NCBI RefSeq assembly: GCF_900129265.1
Contig: NZ_FQVG01000010.1
Location: 1-53,178 of the forward strand
Reading direction: 5' to 3'
Origin: Caloramator proteoclasticus DSM 10124
Lineage (GTDB): Bacteria > Bacillota > Clostridia > Clostridiales > Caloramatoraceae
Length of the DNA: 53,178 nt
In this document: positions 25,370 to 34,383 of the stretch, piece after piece
Layout of the letters: each line of letters begins with the position of its first letter
Numbering within the stretch: position 1 is the stretch's first letter
The notes under the pieces: model-generated
What the model was told of the DNA's origin: nothing
The model's database searches: none
Seen by the model: only the letters and a program-made list of their open reading frames with translations
Made by a program: the position numbers and the translations under genes

Positions 25370-26979
25370 TTATTTCCCTCCAAAGCTTCTATAAACTGTT
25401 TATAGGTAAAAATTCCACCCTTAAATTCTCTAATCAATTTATTTATCTCTGTTGTATAAAAGATGCAATCCTCTAATACCTTTCTATCTCCCATCTCTGC
25501 TATCTCACCATTAAACATTAATATAAACTTGTCACAAACCTCTGCTGCAAACTCTATATCGTGTGTAATCAAAATTATAGATACACCTTCATCTGCAAGA
25601 CTTTTAAGTATTTTCGCTATTTCACCTTTATTATTATTGTCTATTCCCCTTGTAGGTTCATCTAAAAGAAGAACCTTAGGTCTTAATATAAGTGTGTTTG
25701 CAAGGGCAAGCCTCTGTTTCTCTCCACCACTTAAATCCCTTGGATTTTTATCTTTATGTTTATATAAATCTAATTTTTTAAGTATATCATCTACAATGCC
25801 TTTATCCTTTATATTAAAATTCTTAAGAGTAAATAGAAGTTCCTCATAAACTGTATCCTTCGTAATATAGTCATTTGGATTTTGAGAAAGATATCCTATT
25901 TGCTGTGCCCTATCCTTTACGCTTAATTTATTCATAGTTTTTCCATCTAAAAGTATATTTCCCCTATAATCAACAAGCCCTATGATTGACTTTAAAAGTG
26001 TTGATTTTCCTGCACCATTTGGTCCTATTAGGGCAGCTATCTCTCCACTTTTAATGCTAAACCCAACATTTTTTACAGCAGTAAAACTGCCATATTTTAC
26101 TGTTATATTATCAACCTTAAGCCTATCTTCTCCTTTTTTTTCTCCTTTATTAATGCTCTTTAAACTTATATCCTTCAACCTACTTTTTATTAATCTACTA
26201 TCTGAAGGATATTGTTCAATTCCTATTTTTTTCGCAACCTTAATTCTTGAAGGAAGAAATTGATTTACTTCACTATTATTTATCCTATAAGCCTCTTCCT
26301 TTGTTCCTACAAATTCAAGCCTTCCATCCTTCATAACTATAAGTTTATCTATACTGTCAAACCATCTTGACACCCTTTGCTCTATGACAATCACATTTAT
26401 CATAAGCTCTCTATTTATCTTTTTTACAATATTTAATATTTCATCTGCACTAACAGGATCAAGCTGTGAGGTTGGCTCATCCAAAATTATACACCTTGGC
26501 ATAAATGAAAGTGCTGAAGCTATTGCAACCTTCTGCTTTTGTCCACCAGATAAAGTTGAAATGTCCCTATCATATAAATCTGTAATTCCACAAAACTCAA
26601 GTGACTCCCATATTCTCTTTTTAATAGTACCTTCATCTAATGCTATATTTTCAAGACCAAAGGCTATTTCCCTATATACCTTATTCATCAAAAGCTGCCT
26701 TTCAGGATCTTGAAAAACCATAGTAATAAGCGATGCTCTTCTTCTTTCATCTATCTTTAGTATTTCTTCGTCATCTAAAAGAACCTTGCCTCCTATTTTA
26801 CCACCATAAAAATTTGGTATTGCTCCTGTTATACATTTTGCAAGAGTGGATTTTCCCGAACCAGAATATCCCGCAACTAAAATAAACTCTCCATCCTTTA
26901 TTTCTAAATTTATATTATCTAACGCCTTTTCATTAGAGTTTGGATAATAATAATTTAAATTTTGTATCTTAATCTGCAT
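25366..26979 (-). CDS. ECF transporter ATPase, fused A and A' domains
   Basis: A 537-residue protein carrying both ATPase domains that power vitamin import with EcfT and the S protein. Domain 1: Walker A AGYSGSGKST (about 33), signature LSGGQKQKV (about 142), Walker B CIILDEPTSQLD. Domain 2: Walker A IGPNGAGKST (about 315), signature LSGGEKQRL (about 417), Walker B VLLLDEPTRGID. Many ECF systems encode the two ATPases separately; here they are fused. The ATG at 26979 follows AGGAGA at good spacing; an ATG six bases upstream is too close. Overlaps ecfT by 11 bases. Confidence 0.92.
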   Translation of the reverse strand: MQIKIQNLNYYYPNSNEKALDNINLEIKDGEFILVAGYSGSGKSTLAKCITGAIPNFYGGKIGGKVLLDDEEILKIDERRRASLITMVFQDPERQLLMNKVYREIAFGLENIALDEGTIKKRIWESLEFCGITDLYDRDISTLSGGQKQKVAIASALSFMPRCIILDEPTSQLDPVSADEILNIVKKINRELMINVIVIEQRVSRWFDSIDKLIVMKDGRLEFVGTKEEAYRINNSEVNQFLPSRIKVAKKIGIEQYPSDSRLIKSRLKDISLKSINKGEKKGEDRLKVDNITVKYGSFTAVKNVGFSIKSGEIAALIGPNGAGKSTLLKSIIGLVDYRGNILLDGKTMNKLSVKDRAQQIGYLSQNPNDYITKDTVYEELLFTLKNFNIKDKGIVDDILKKLDLYKHKDKNPRDLSGGEKQRLALANTLILRPKVLLLDEPTRGIDNNNKGEIAKILKSLADEGVSIILITHDIEFAAEVCDKFILMFNGEIAEMGDRKVLEDCIFYTTEINKLIREFKGGIFTYKQFIEALEGNK

Positions 26980-27820
26980 ATACATTCTCCTTGTAGTAAT
27001 AATTAATTACAAAGGTTAAAACAAAAACTAATACACATACCGAAAAGGTAAAAGGATTTAGTGGCAATCTATAATCATCATATACATTGTAATCAGTAAG
27101 CTTTTTAAAAATTAGAAAATAGAAAATAGATATTATACTTATTATTGAAACCAAATAATCAATATGTTTAAATTTGCTTTTATTAAATACACTTCTTTTG
27201 CCTGATAAAAAACCTCTTATGTAGGCAGACTCTGATATATCAAAGGAAGCTTCAAGAGATTCCTCTATTAAAACAATAATAAGTGGAATTTGTGCCTTTA
27301 TCCTTTGGAATCTACTTTTACTGTTAAACTCAACCCCTCTAACTTGATAAATATCCCTTAAATCCTTTAATTTCTTTTTCATCGTAGGAATGAGTTTAAA
27401 ACAAACCATAAAAAGCAATGTTGTTTTTGGCATCTTTGATGAAAAAAAAGATAATGCTGCATCTGAATCTATAAAAATTTCAAATATATAAAATAAATAA
27501 ATTATTATTAGAAGTTTTACTGCAAACAAAACACTATATATTAAATTTTCAAGAGTGATATACTTGTTAAAAACATTAAAAAGCACTAACACTCCTGCAT
27601 TAACAAATAGCGAATTTATGAAAACTGTTATAACCAAAAGTGGTAAAAATATCTTTATTGTTGAAATTATAAGTTCCTTTTTATTAAAATATAAAAACAC
27701 AGCTAATTCACAAATTAAAATACTGAATAAAATCAAAGGATTTATAGTTAAAAAGGATATAGAAACCATCATTAGTGCATATAAAATTATAGACAATATA
27801 TGTAAAGAATCTCTATTCAT
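26969..27820 (-). CDS. ECF transporter transmembrane component EcfT
   Basis: A 283-residue membrane protein that couples the ATPases to the S component. It has four to six hydrophobic segments and the two EcfT coupling-helix signatures in degenerate form: YQVRGVEFNSKSR (usual A-R-G pattern, about 165-177) and SAYIRGFLSGKR (about 205-216). First gene of the operon, about 100 bases behind the riboswitch terminator. The ATG at 27820 is chosen because GGAGTG lies seven bases upstream; an in-frame GTG nine bases earlier overlaps that site. Confidence 0.88.
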   Translation of the reverse strand: MNRDSLHILSIILYALMMVSISFLTINPLILFSILICELAVFLYFNKKELIISTIKIFLPLLVITVFINSLFVNAGVLVLFNVFNKYITLENLIYSVLFAVKLLIIIYLFYIFEIFIDSDAALSFFSSKMPKTTLLFMVCFKLIPTMKKKLKDLRDIYQVRGVEFNSKSRFQRIKAQIPLIIVLIEESLEASFDISESAYIRGFLSGKRSVFNKSKFKHIDYLVSIISIISIFYFLIFKKLTDYNVYDDYRLPLNPFTFSVCVLVFVLTFVINYYYKENVYAD

Positions 27821-27920
27821 TTTTTTCACTCCATAAATGATTATCTATGATTAAATATTGAAAATATCTAAGTTAATTTTATTAAATACTATACTTCTAT
27901 TTATAATTCCCTTTTATCAT

Positions 27921-27945
27921 AAAAAAAAGGCCCAGTAAGGGCCTT
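27921..27945 (-). terminator. Terminator of the cobalamin riboswitch
   Basis: AAGGCCC-TTACT-GGGCCTT on the minus strand is followed by eight T. It lies between the cobalamin aptamer and ecfT and is the likely expression platform: bound cobalamin should favour termination. Confidence 0.9.
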
Positions 27946-28001
27946 AAAATACTATGCTTAATATTTTAAGTCTCCCTTCCCTCCGAAGGTAACTTTATCC
28001 C

Positions 28002-28153
28002 TTTACAGGCAGGTTTCCTGGCTTGTGGTTCATCCTCTACCTAACCTTCCCAATAAGGTGGTATACTTAGGCTTCGTCACCACTCACAGTAGCGGGGGCT
28101 GCAACGGATTTTAACCGTTTTCCCTTTTAACCATAAAATATGGCACCTGTAAA
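28002..28153 (-). ncRNA. Cobalamin riboswitch
   Basis: The minus strand carries the B12 box AAGCCAGGAAACCTGCC (28008-28024) and the upstream core CAGCCCCCGCTACTGTGA (about 28083-28102). A closing stem TTTACAG / CTGTAAA pairs the ends of the element. Further 3', CCTTC..GGAAGG and an AT-rich hairpin precede the terminator. It controls the five-gene ECF/DUF4430 operon. The rest of the 27830-28308 gap is AT-rich without other features. Confidence 0.95.
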
Positions 28154-28308
28154 AATATTTACTTTTCAAGTATAATATATAATATTCTAAGAAAATAATC
28201 AACGTTTTTTAAAAATTTTCTTTATATTTATCCAAGTTAACATTTTACTATTTACTTAATCATAATTTTAATATAAACTAATTTAAAACAGTATTTCGGA
28301 GGGATGGT

Positions 28309-28761
28309 ATGGAATATATTTGCCCATTATGTAAAACTGAAGGAGACATAGTACAAAGAATAACTATTGAAAGTCTTGTTAATGACCACTTTAAAAAACA
28401 TTTAAAATCCAGCGAATATGGTCTATGTAAAAATCCAGATTGCGATATAGTTTATTTTAATAATGAAACATCGGAAGTATATTTCCAAAGAGATATAAAG
28501 GTACCTGTTTGGTATAAAAATCAAGAAAATCCTATCGTGTGCTACTGTGGAAATGTTACCTTGAAGGATATCATCGAACTTGTAGTTGAAAAGCAGGAGG
28601 TTAAGACGTTTCAAGAATTAGTTAATGCAACTGGTGCTATGAAAAACTGCCGATGCAAAACACAAAATCCATCAGGAAAGTGCTGCAAAGAGGTTTTAGA
28701 GGATGCCTTTAATTATGCCATAAGTCTAATTAGCGATAAACCTAATCAAAATCTTTTATGA
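28309..28761 (+). CDS. CopZ-type [2Fe-2S] and zinc-binding protein
   Basis: A 150-residue cysteine-rich protein resembling the N-terminal domain of Archaeoglobus CopZ. The N-terminus has a CPLC zinc-type pair (5-8) and CKNPDC (about 41-46). The second half has a BFD-like [2Fe-2S] site: CYCGNVT (about 78) and CRCKTQNPSGKCC (about 114-126). No HMA copper-chaperone domain follows, so a role in copper handling is uncertain; it may be a general redox or metal adaptor. GGAGGG precedes the ATG. It has its own terminator. Confidence 0.82.
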   Translation: MEYICPLCKTEGDIVQRITIESLVNDHFKKHLKSSEYGLCKNPDCDIVYFNNETSEVYFQRDIKVPVWYKNQENPIVCYCGNVTLKDIIELVVEKQEVKTFQELVNATGAMKNCRCKTQNPSGKCCKEVLEDAFNYAISLISDKPNQNLL

Positions 28762-28805
28762 AAATAAATACGTTTTTAGATATTAATATATAAAAAATAG
28801 AATTT

Positions 28806-28853
28806 AGCCCCATTAAGGATATATTAACCTAAAATTCCTTTTTGGGGCTTTTT
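28806..28853 (+). terminator. Terminator after the CopZ-like gene
   Basis: AGCCCCATTAAGGA pairs imperfectly with TCCTTTTTGGGGCT and is followed by T5. The arms resemble the outer stem of the dispersed repeat (AGCCCCATGAAAGGA), so this terminator may be a relic of that element. Confidence 0.75.
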
Positions 28854-28866
28854 AATATAAAACTTA

Positions 28867-29730
28867 TTAATAAGTTATAAGTGATATGACTGCCATTAAT
28901 AAAACTCCCGTTAAGGCACTTATACCATAAAGAAGCCCTATAATTTTTACCGCATCAAGCTTATTTTTAGACTCCTTTACTAAAAATATTAAACCTAAGC
29001 CTGCATTTGCACATAGCCCTGCAATTGCACTTTCAAAACTTATTATTCCCAAAACAAAAGCTTGAATTATTCCAACTGAAATTGCACAGTTTGGAATAAG
29101 TCCAACCAATGAAACAAACATAGGCTGCAAATAGGATGATCTACCTAAAATACCTACACTTTTATCAATTTGGAAGGTTTCCACTAAGTATCCAAGTGCT
29201 AAATTAATTAAAAACATATATACAAATATCTTCAGGCTCTTTTTAATTGAGTGATATAGAACTTCTTTGAAATCAAAGTGGTCTGTTAAACACTCATCGG
29301 TGGCTGCAAGTTCTGCTCCTGTATCGTTTACTTCATTTACTCTGGACTTTAGCACAAAATCAACTAAATATCCCCAAACGACAGCAATACTAAACTTAAG
29401 AAGAATAAAAGGTAGAACCTTATCCATAGCTTCTGTATTTGAAATTAATACAGGAAGTGCCTCATCAGAGGTTGCTAAAAATATTGATAAAAGTGTACCT
29501 AATGTAATATAACCCTGAAAATAAAACATAACTCCAAGTATTGAAAAACCACACTGTGGCATAATACCAAGGGCTGCACCAATTATAGGTCCAAACTTTC
29601 CTGCACTTTTTATCTTATAATCATACTTTTTTCCAATCCTATGTTCAATGAACTCGATGAAAACAAAGGCTACTATAAGTATAGGTAGTGCTATTATTGT
29701 ATCGTGCAATGCCTCGTGTAAAAATTCCAT
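28867..29730 (-). CDS. ArsP_2-like 10-TM permease, putative metal exporter
   Basis: A 287-residue membrane protein of the family often named putative manganese transporter or 10-TM heavy-metal exporter. It is built as two inverted-looking halves, each with a matching signature: GIMPQCGFSILGVMF (about 55) and GLIPNCAISVGIIQAF (about 210), both preceded by a glycine/alanine-rich helix. A hydrophilic acidic loop (about 135-155) separates the halves. The cysteine in each signature could bind metal. GAGGGG precedes the ATG. The substrate is not shown by the sequence. Confidence 0.75.
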   Translation of the reverse strand: MEFLHEALHDTIIALPILIVAFVFIEFIEHRIGKKYDYKIKSAGKFGPIIGAALGIMPQCGFSILGVMFYFQGYITLGTLLSIFLATSDEALPVLISNTEAMDKVLPFILLKFSIAVVWGYLVDFVLKSRVNEVNDTGAELAATDECLTDHFDFKEVLYHSIKKSLKIFVYMFLINLALGYLVETFQIDKSVGILGRSSYLQPMFVSLVGLIPNCAISVGIIQAFVLGIISFESAIAGLCANAGLGLIFLVKESKNKLDAVKIIGLLYGISALTGVLLMAVISLITY

Positions 29731-29840
29731 AATACCCCTCCTCTATTTGCAAATAACTTGCATTATCTATTATAATATTATTCCCAAATTATATCAATAT
29801 ATACATAAAATTTTAAATATTAGTTTCACATTAAATAAAA

Positions 29841-29932
29841 ACACCATAAGCAATGTGAAGCAAAAGATATATACCTATAAGCTCTAAAGCTTATTTCATA
29901 CATCTTGTTACTTCACTAATTGTTTATGGTGT
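29841..29932. repeat. Long nested inverted repeat in intergenic DNA
   Basis: Ends ACACCATAA and TTATGGTGT are perfectly complementary, and matching blocks continue inward: CAAT/ATTG, TGAAG/CTTCA, AGAT/ATCT and ATAAGCT/AGCTTAT around a small loop. The whole 92-base segment folds as one interrupted hairpin on either strand. It could be a terminator, a structured RNA or a small foldback element. Only one copy is seen in the window. Confidence 0.7.
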
Positions 29933-29962
29933 CATAAAAATATTATTTTAAAACTTAAAAAC

Positions 29963-31234
29963 CTACATCCAAATTAACCAAGCTACTACATATCCAGAAA
30001 TTACAGCAGATAGTGTAAAAGGTACGCTTAACTTCATAAAATCCTTTGTCTTAACTTCATATCCTTCATTTCTTAAAATACCCAGTGTAGTTATATTAGC
30101 CGATGCACCAATTGGAGTAATATTTCCACCTAATGTTGCACCAACCAAAAGTCCATAGTATAGAACATATGGTTCAATCCCTATACCAGCTGCCACCTTT
30201 GCTGCAACAGGAAGCATTGTTGCTGTATATGGAATATTATCAATAAAGGCTGAAACCACAACAGAGAACCAAACAAATAGGGAATATATTGTAAATAGTC
30301 CCCCATTACCAAACTTTAAAAATAGTTTGCTAATGTCGTTAATAACTCCAACTTCTGTTATTCCGCCTATTATTATAAAAAGAGACATCAAAATTAATAT
30401 TGTCTGATAATCTATTTGTAATAGAGTTACATTTAGAGCATCTTTATTTTTATTGATTAAAAGTTCCTTAATTAATCCTATTTGCAATAAAATAACACAT
30501 ATTAAACCATTTGTAATGGAAGGTTTATTTGGTATAAATGATGCTAAAATTAAAAGAACAACCATTGATAAAATAAGATATGTTGGGAACATATCCTCAA
30601 CCTTTTCCCTCTCTTCAAGGTGGATAGGCTGATTGTATTTTCTAAAAAATACTACAAGAACAAAGGCTGACACTATCGCACCAAGCTGAACTATAAAAAA
30701 TAATCCTATTCTTCCCTTAAAAAAGAAGAAATCTAAAAAATCCATATTTGCAAATCCACCAAGAAGCAGCGATGTAGTATCTCCAACCAATGTTGCAGCT
30801 CCCTGTAAATTTGAAGAAATAGATATTGCAATTAGCATATATACAGGTGATATATTTATTCTTCTTGCTAAATTTAGTGCAACTGGTGCAACTATAAGAA
30901 CTGTTGCAACATTATCTATAAAGGCTGAAACAATCCCTGCAAATAAAGATAGAGATATAATAACCCATTTTACAGAACCAACCCTATCGACTATAAAATC
31001 AGCCATTGCAGCAGGCATCTTGGATTCAATAAAAAGTGAAACTATCCCCATAGTTCCTGTAATCATTAAAATAACATTCCAATCTATAGTGCTAAAGACC
31101 TTGTTGTAAGGAAGAATTCCCAATATCACAAACAAAAATGCCACAACAACTGCTACCTGCGTTCTATATTTTGGCATAAGTATTAGAAGTAGGTACGTCA
31201 ATAAAAATAATATTACTGCTAAAGTTTTCATCAT
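29963..31234 (-). CDS. ArsB/NhaD superfamily permease
   Basis: A 423-residue ion permease with about ten or eleven membrane segments of the ArsB/NhaD (CitMHS/SLC13-related) superfamily. Typical repeats are seen: GIVSAFIDNVATVLIVAPVA (about 99-118) and VVSAFIDNIPYTATMLPVA (about 330), each with the conserved D-N, and the GDTTSLLLGG / GATLGGNITPIGASAN pair. Substrate could be Na+/H+, arsenite or a dicarboxylate; there are no ars genes adjacent. Two adjacent ATGs follow GGGGG; the first is annotated. Confidence 0.87.
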   Translation of the reverse strand: MMKTLAVILFLLTYLLLILMPKYRTQVAVVVAFLFVILGILPYNKVFSTIDWNVILMITGTMGIVSLFIESKMPAAMADFIVDRVGSVKWVIISLSLFAGIVSAFIDNVATVLIVAPVALNLARRINISPVYMLIAISISSNLQGAATLVGDTTSLLLGGFANMDFLDFFFFKGRIGLFFIVQLGAIVSAFVLVVFFRKYNQPIHLEEREKVEDMFPTYLILSMVVLLILASFIPNKPSITNGLICVILLQIGLIKELLINKNKDALNVTLLQIDYQTILILMSLFIIIGGITEVGVINDISKLFLKFGNGGLFTIYSLFVWFSVVVSAFIDNIPYTATMLPVAAKVAAGIGIEPYVLYYGLLVGATLGGNITPIGASANITTLGILRNEGYEVKTKDFMKLSVPFTLSAVISGYVVAWLIWM

Positions 31235-31243
31235 TCGTCCCCC

Positions 31244-32170
31244 TTATTTCAATATACATTTAAATATAAACCTCTTAAAATGCTTTTTAGGCACTACTGC
31301 ATAATCTACTACTTTAAATCCAGCCTCATCTAATTCCTTTCTTATGTCGCTTACAGCAGCAATCACAGCCTCCTTTGTTATTCTTGCCGCAGACTTTAAA
31401 ATATGCATTATCTCTTCATCGGAGGTTATTGATAAAATTCCATAGGGTAAATCAATTATAGCCAAATCATATTTTTTATCCACATTAGCTATATCTTTAT
31501 TTTCAACCTTTACATCATATCCGAAAAACTCAATATTTTTTACTGCATTCTCTACTACCTTATCATTTATATCATAACCTTCTATATCTACTGAAAGTGC
31601 CGCTGCCTCAAGAAGAACTGTTCCTACACCGCAGCAGGGGTCTACAACCTTTTTATTAAGATTATCCCCAAGACCTATGTTTAGCATACTTCTTGCTATT
31701 CTAACAGGAAGTGCATTGCAGTAATAAACAGGTTTATGTTCGTGCTTATGCCATTCTCCACTATTTTTTATGTATCTTCCAAATATCCAAGTTCCATCAA
31801 CTAAAGTTAATGCAAACATAACCTTAGGATTATAAACATCAACATCTCCCTCTATTCTCTCTCCTATTATCCCCTCAAGCCTGTGCTTTTCATTAAATTC
31901 CACCTTTACCTTATCATCTACATCAAAATACTTTACTTTGTATTTTTCTTGGTTTATATTAAGCTTCTCAACCTTTTTAATTAATTCATCAAAACTATTT
32001 GAACTTGCTAAAATATCTATTTTATACTTTATAAAAACACTTCTATCTATATCAAAATCCTTTTCACTTAAAAAATATTTTTCACTTAAATCCTTATTAA
32101 AAATTACCCTCATTTCTAAATTACATAAATCGGATTCATCTGGCCTGTAATTAATGTAATACAAAAACAT
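31244..32170 (-). CDS. UPF0020/TRM11-like RNA methyltransferase
   Basis: A 308-residue SAM-dependent methyltransferase with an N-terminal divergent THUMP-like region (about 60-105) and a C-terminal Rossmann domain. Motif I is VVDPCCGVGTVLLEA (about 180), and the catalytic motif reads IIDLPYG (about 240), D-L-P-Y where N2-guanine RNA methylases usually have D-P-P-Y or N-L-P-Y. This suggests a tRNA guanine or rRNA target. GAGGTG precedes the ATG. It is ten bases upstream of the permease gene and may be co-transcribed. Confidence 0.8.
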   Translation of the reverse strand: MFLYYINYRPDESDLCNLEMRVIFNKDLSEKYFLSEKDFDIDRSVFIKYKIDILASSNSFDELIKKVEKLNINQEKYKVKYFDVDDKVKVEFNEKHRLEGIIGERIEGDVDVYNPKVMFALTLVDGTWIFGRYIKNSGEWHKHEHKPVYYCNALPVRIARSMLNIGLGDNLNKKVVDPCCGVGTVLLEAAALSVDIEGYDINDKVVENAVKNIEFFGYDVKVENKDIANVDKKYDLAIIDLPYGILSITSDEEIMHILKSAARITKEAVIAAVSDIRKELDEAGFKVVDYAVVPKKHFKRFIFKCILK

Positions 32171-32189
32171 ACTCTCACCTCAAAATTTA

Positions 32190-32208
32190 AGGCTGCATAA
32201 CGCAGCCT
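32190..32208 (-). terminator. Terminator after the GNAT gene
   Basis: AGGCTGC / GCAGCCT stem with a five-base loop, followed on the minus strand by a short TTAAATTTTG tract. Confidence 0.6.
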
Positions 32209-32213
32209 AATTA

Positions 32214-32723
32214 TCAATTCTTTATATTATCCCATACATAGGCTATTTTTGCAACCTTTCTACCTTCAACATCAACTACAACTTCCCTAAACACTTTTCC
32301 ACCCATCTTTTCATAGAATTTTCTATTTTTATTATCCTTATAGGTCCAAACAATCAAATTTTTAATATTTTCTTCAGCTAATTTCTCAACTGCTGCATTA
32401 AAAAGCATTGTTCCTATCCCCTGACGTTGATAGTCACTATACACATAGATTGACTTAATAACTCCTTGATAATTTTCAAAACCATCTGTTGAAAAAACAA
32501 TAAAGCCAACTAATTCTCCATCCTCATTTTCTGCAACAAACATAAATTCTCTTGTTTCTGGATCTTCAAATAGTCTATCAAGCCAAGTATCCTCAAGTTC
32601 ATCATAGGTTCTATGTTCTAAAAATTCATTTGGAATTATTCCCTCATAAGTATCCTTCCAAACATCCATGTGTATCTTGGCGACAGACGGGACATCACTT
32701 GGAATAGCTTCTCTAACCAACAT
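32214..32723 (-). CDS. GNAT family N-acetyltransferase
   Basis: A 169-residue acetyl-CoA-dependent acetyltransferase. The acetyl-CoA binding motif A is IYVYSDYQRQGIGTMLF (about 93-108, Q-R-x-G-I-G), followed by motif B NLIVWTYKDNKNRKFYEKMG (about 120-139). The N-terminal VREAIPSDVPSVAKIH is typical. The acceptor is unknown. GGAGG lies seven bases before the ATG, and the gene appears to be monocistronic. Confidence 0.9.
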   Translation of the reverse strand: MLVREAIPSDVPSVAKIHMDVWKDTYEGIIPNEFLEHRTYDELEDTWLDRLFEDPETREFMFVAENEDGELVGFIVFSTDGFENYQGVIKSIYVYSDYQRQGIGTMLFNAAVEKLAEENIKNLIVWTYKDNKNRKFYEKMGGKVFREVVVDVEGRKVAKIAYVWDNIKN

Positions 32724-32880
32724 TACAACTCCTCCAAAATATAATCTTATTATATTTATATAAAATCTACGAATTTATTTTACATTTTTATTATACAAAA
32801 GTAAAGAAAACTTAGAGGGAATAAAGCTCTATATTTATCTTTTTTTCCTTAAATATCGTAATTATTTATATTTATTTAAA

Positions 32881-34293
32881 TTATAGTCCTGCTGCTGTGT
32901 TAATATTCCTATAATGTGCCTCAACATATTCATTTGATGTATCCTGACTGTGTGGGAGACTATTTTTTAAGTATAAATCAAAATGGCCTGTTACTCCATT
33001 ATTTGTAATTGTCTGTGCACTGTGGGGCATACCAGATAATGAAGCTGCTATGTTCATACCATCCTTATAAATAACAACTGGCCTTGGATTCCACTGCCAA
33101 GTTCCAAATAAGCTCCTCATTACCTCTGTATCCTCTACTGTTAAAGGTTCCACATCACTATGGTTGTATCCTCCCATCATCTTTACTTTAAACTGTTTGC
33201 CTGTCTGAACATCGACTATTGTAAATATATCTCCTCTTTTTATTATGTACTGTCCCTCTAAAAACCAATCTACAATTTTGCCCCTTGTTGAAGGATAGGT
33301 TGCTTCACCTGGGGTAACTGTATATACCCTTGGTGCATATCCTGATATTGCTATTTTATCCCCAGCATCAAGCCAATCATCGGGAGACATATAATTATAT
33401 CTTAATATGTTGTCAACTGTAGTGTTAAACTTTTTAGCAACAGAATAGACAGTATCCCCAGGTTGCACCACATAAGTAACAGCAGGCCACTCATATACAG
33501 GAGTTGGAGTTATTGTAGGTGGTTTTACTTCCTCTACATTCTTCTCTGGAATAAAAAGCCTCTGACCAACATTTATTATATCTGTTGTCAAATTGTTTAA
33601 TCTTTTTATCTCATCCACTGATACCATAAAACTTTGGGCTATCTTCCATAGTGTATCCCCTGATTTTACTGTATAGAAGCTTCCATAGACAATATTCTCT
33701 TTTACCTTTAATATCTGCCCTGGATATATAGTATCCGTAGTCATATTATTTAAAGTTTTAAGTTGTGATACAGAAATACCAAAGCTTTGAGCTATCTTCC
33801 ATAATGTATCTCCCGATTTTACTGTATATGTATCATAATAGGTTAATGCTTCCTTTATTTCTTCCCTCAATCTTAAGGTTTGACCAACATATATAGTATC
33901 GGTTTTTAAATCATTGAGGCTCTTTATTTTATCTATAGAAACACCAAAGGTTTGAGATATTTTCCATATAGTATCTCCTGATTTTACTGTATAAAATTCT
34001 GGAATTTGCTGTGAAGTAGTAATAGATGCCTTTGCCTTTGTCCCTAATGCATCCATCCCAAGAGGTATAGTTGCAAGGAGCATAGTTCCAAGCATTATTT
34101 TAGCAGAGGATATTTTTATGTTTGGGAATTTATCCTCTATTATTTTTTGCACATATTCCTTTAAATCCTGAGAGTTTTTCTTTATAATTTCGCCAAGTTC
34201 AGAAGAAATCTCAACTGAATTTGTATTTACATAAAGTATAAGTACATAATCATCTCTATGTCTTTCTAAATTATATCCACGAAAGATTGACAT
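32881..34293 (-). CDS. LysM-repeat cell-wall/spore protein
   Basis: A 470-residue protein. Residues 1-75 are an unusual N-terminal region with one hydrophobic segment (ILGTMLLATIPLG-like, about 68). Four LysM peptidoglycan-binding repeats follow, each starting YTVKSGDT or YVVQPGDT (about 101, 157, 206 and 274), with a Pro-rich spacer before the fourth. Residues 335-470 form a C-terminal domain with conserved blocks MMGGYNHSDVEPLTVEDTE, WNPRPVVIYKDG and NGVTGHFDLYLKNS, found in LysM proteins of clostridia; its function is unknown, though repeated His/Asp residues suggest metal binding. GGAGGTG precedes the ATG. Confidence 0.82.
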   Translation of the reverse strand: MSIFRGYNLERHRDDYVLILYVNTNSVEISSELGEIIKKNSQDLKEYVQKIIEDKFPNIKISSAKIMLGTMLLATIPLGMDALGTKAKASITTSQQIPEFYTVKSGDTIWKISQTFGVSIDKIKSLNDLKTDTIYVGQTLRLREEIKEALTYYDTYTVKSGDTLWKIAQSFGISVSQLKTLNNMTTDTIYPGQILKVKENIVYGSFYTVKSGDTLWKIAQSFMVSVDEIKRLNNLTTDIINVGQRLFIPEKNVEEVKPPTITPTPVYEWPAVTYVVQPGDTVYSVAKKFNTTVDNILRYNYMSPDDWLDAGDKIAISGYAPRVYTVTPGEATYPSTRGKIVDWFLEGQYIIKRGDIFTIVDVQTGKQFKVKMMGGYNHSDVEPLTVEDTEVMRSLFGTWQWNPRPVVIYKDGMNIAASLSGMPHSAQTITNNGVTGHFDLYLKNSLPHSQDTSNEYVEAHYRNINTAAGL

Positions 34294-34360
34294 AATAGCA
34301 CCTCCTTCCCTTTATTTTTTCCAAATATGAAGATTTATATTTATCAAAAGGATATAAAGT

Positions 34361-34383
34361 AAAAAATCCGCCATAGGCGGATT
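34361..34383 (-). terminator. Duplicated terminator hairpin, left flank of repeat copy C
   Basis: AATCCGCC..GGCGGATT stem with A6 (T6 on the minus strand). These 23 bases are identical to 34669-34691 on the other side of the repeat. Confidence 0.8.
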
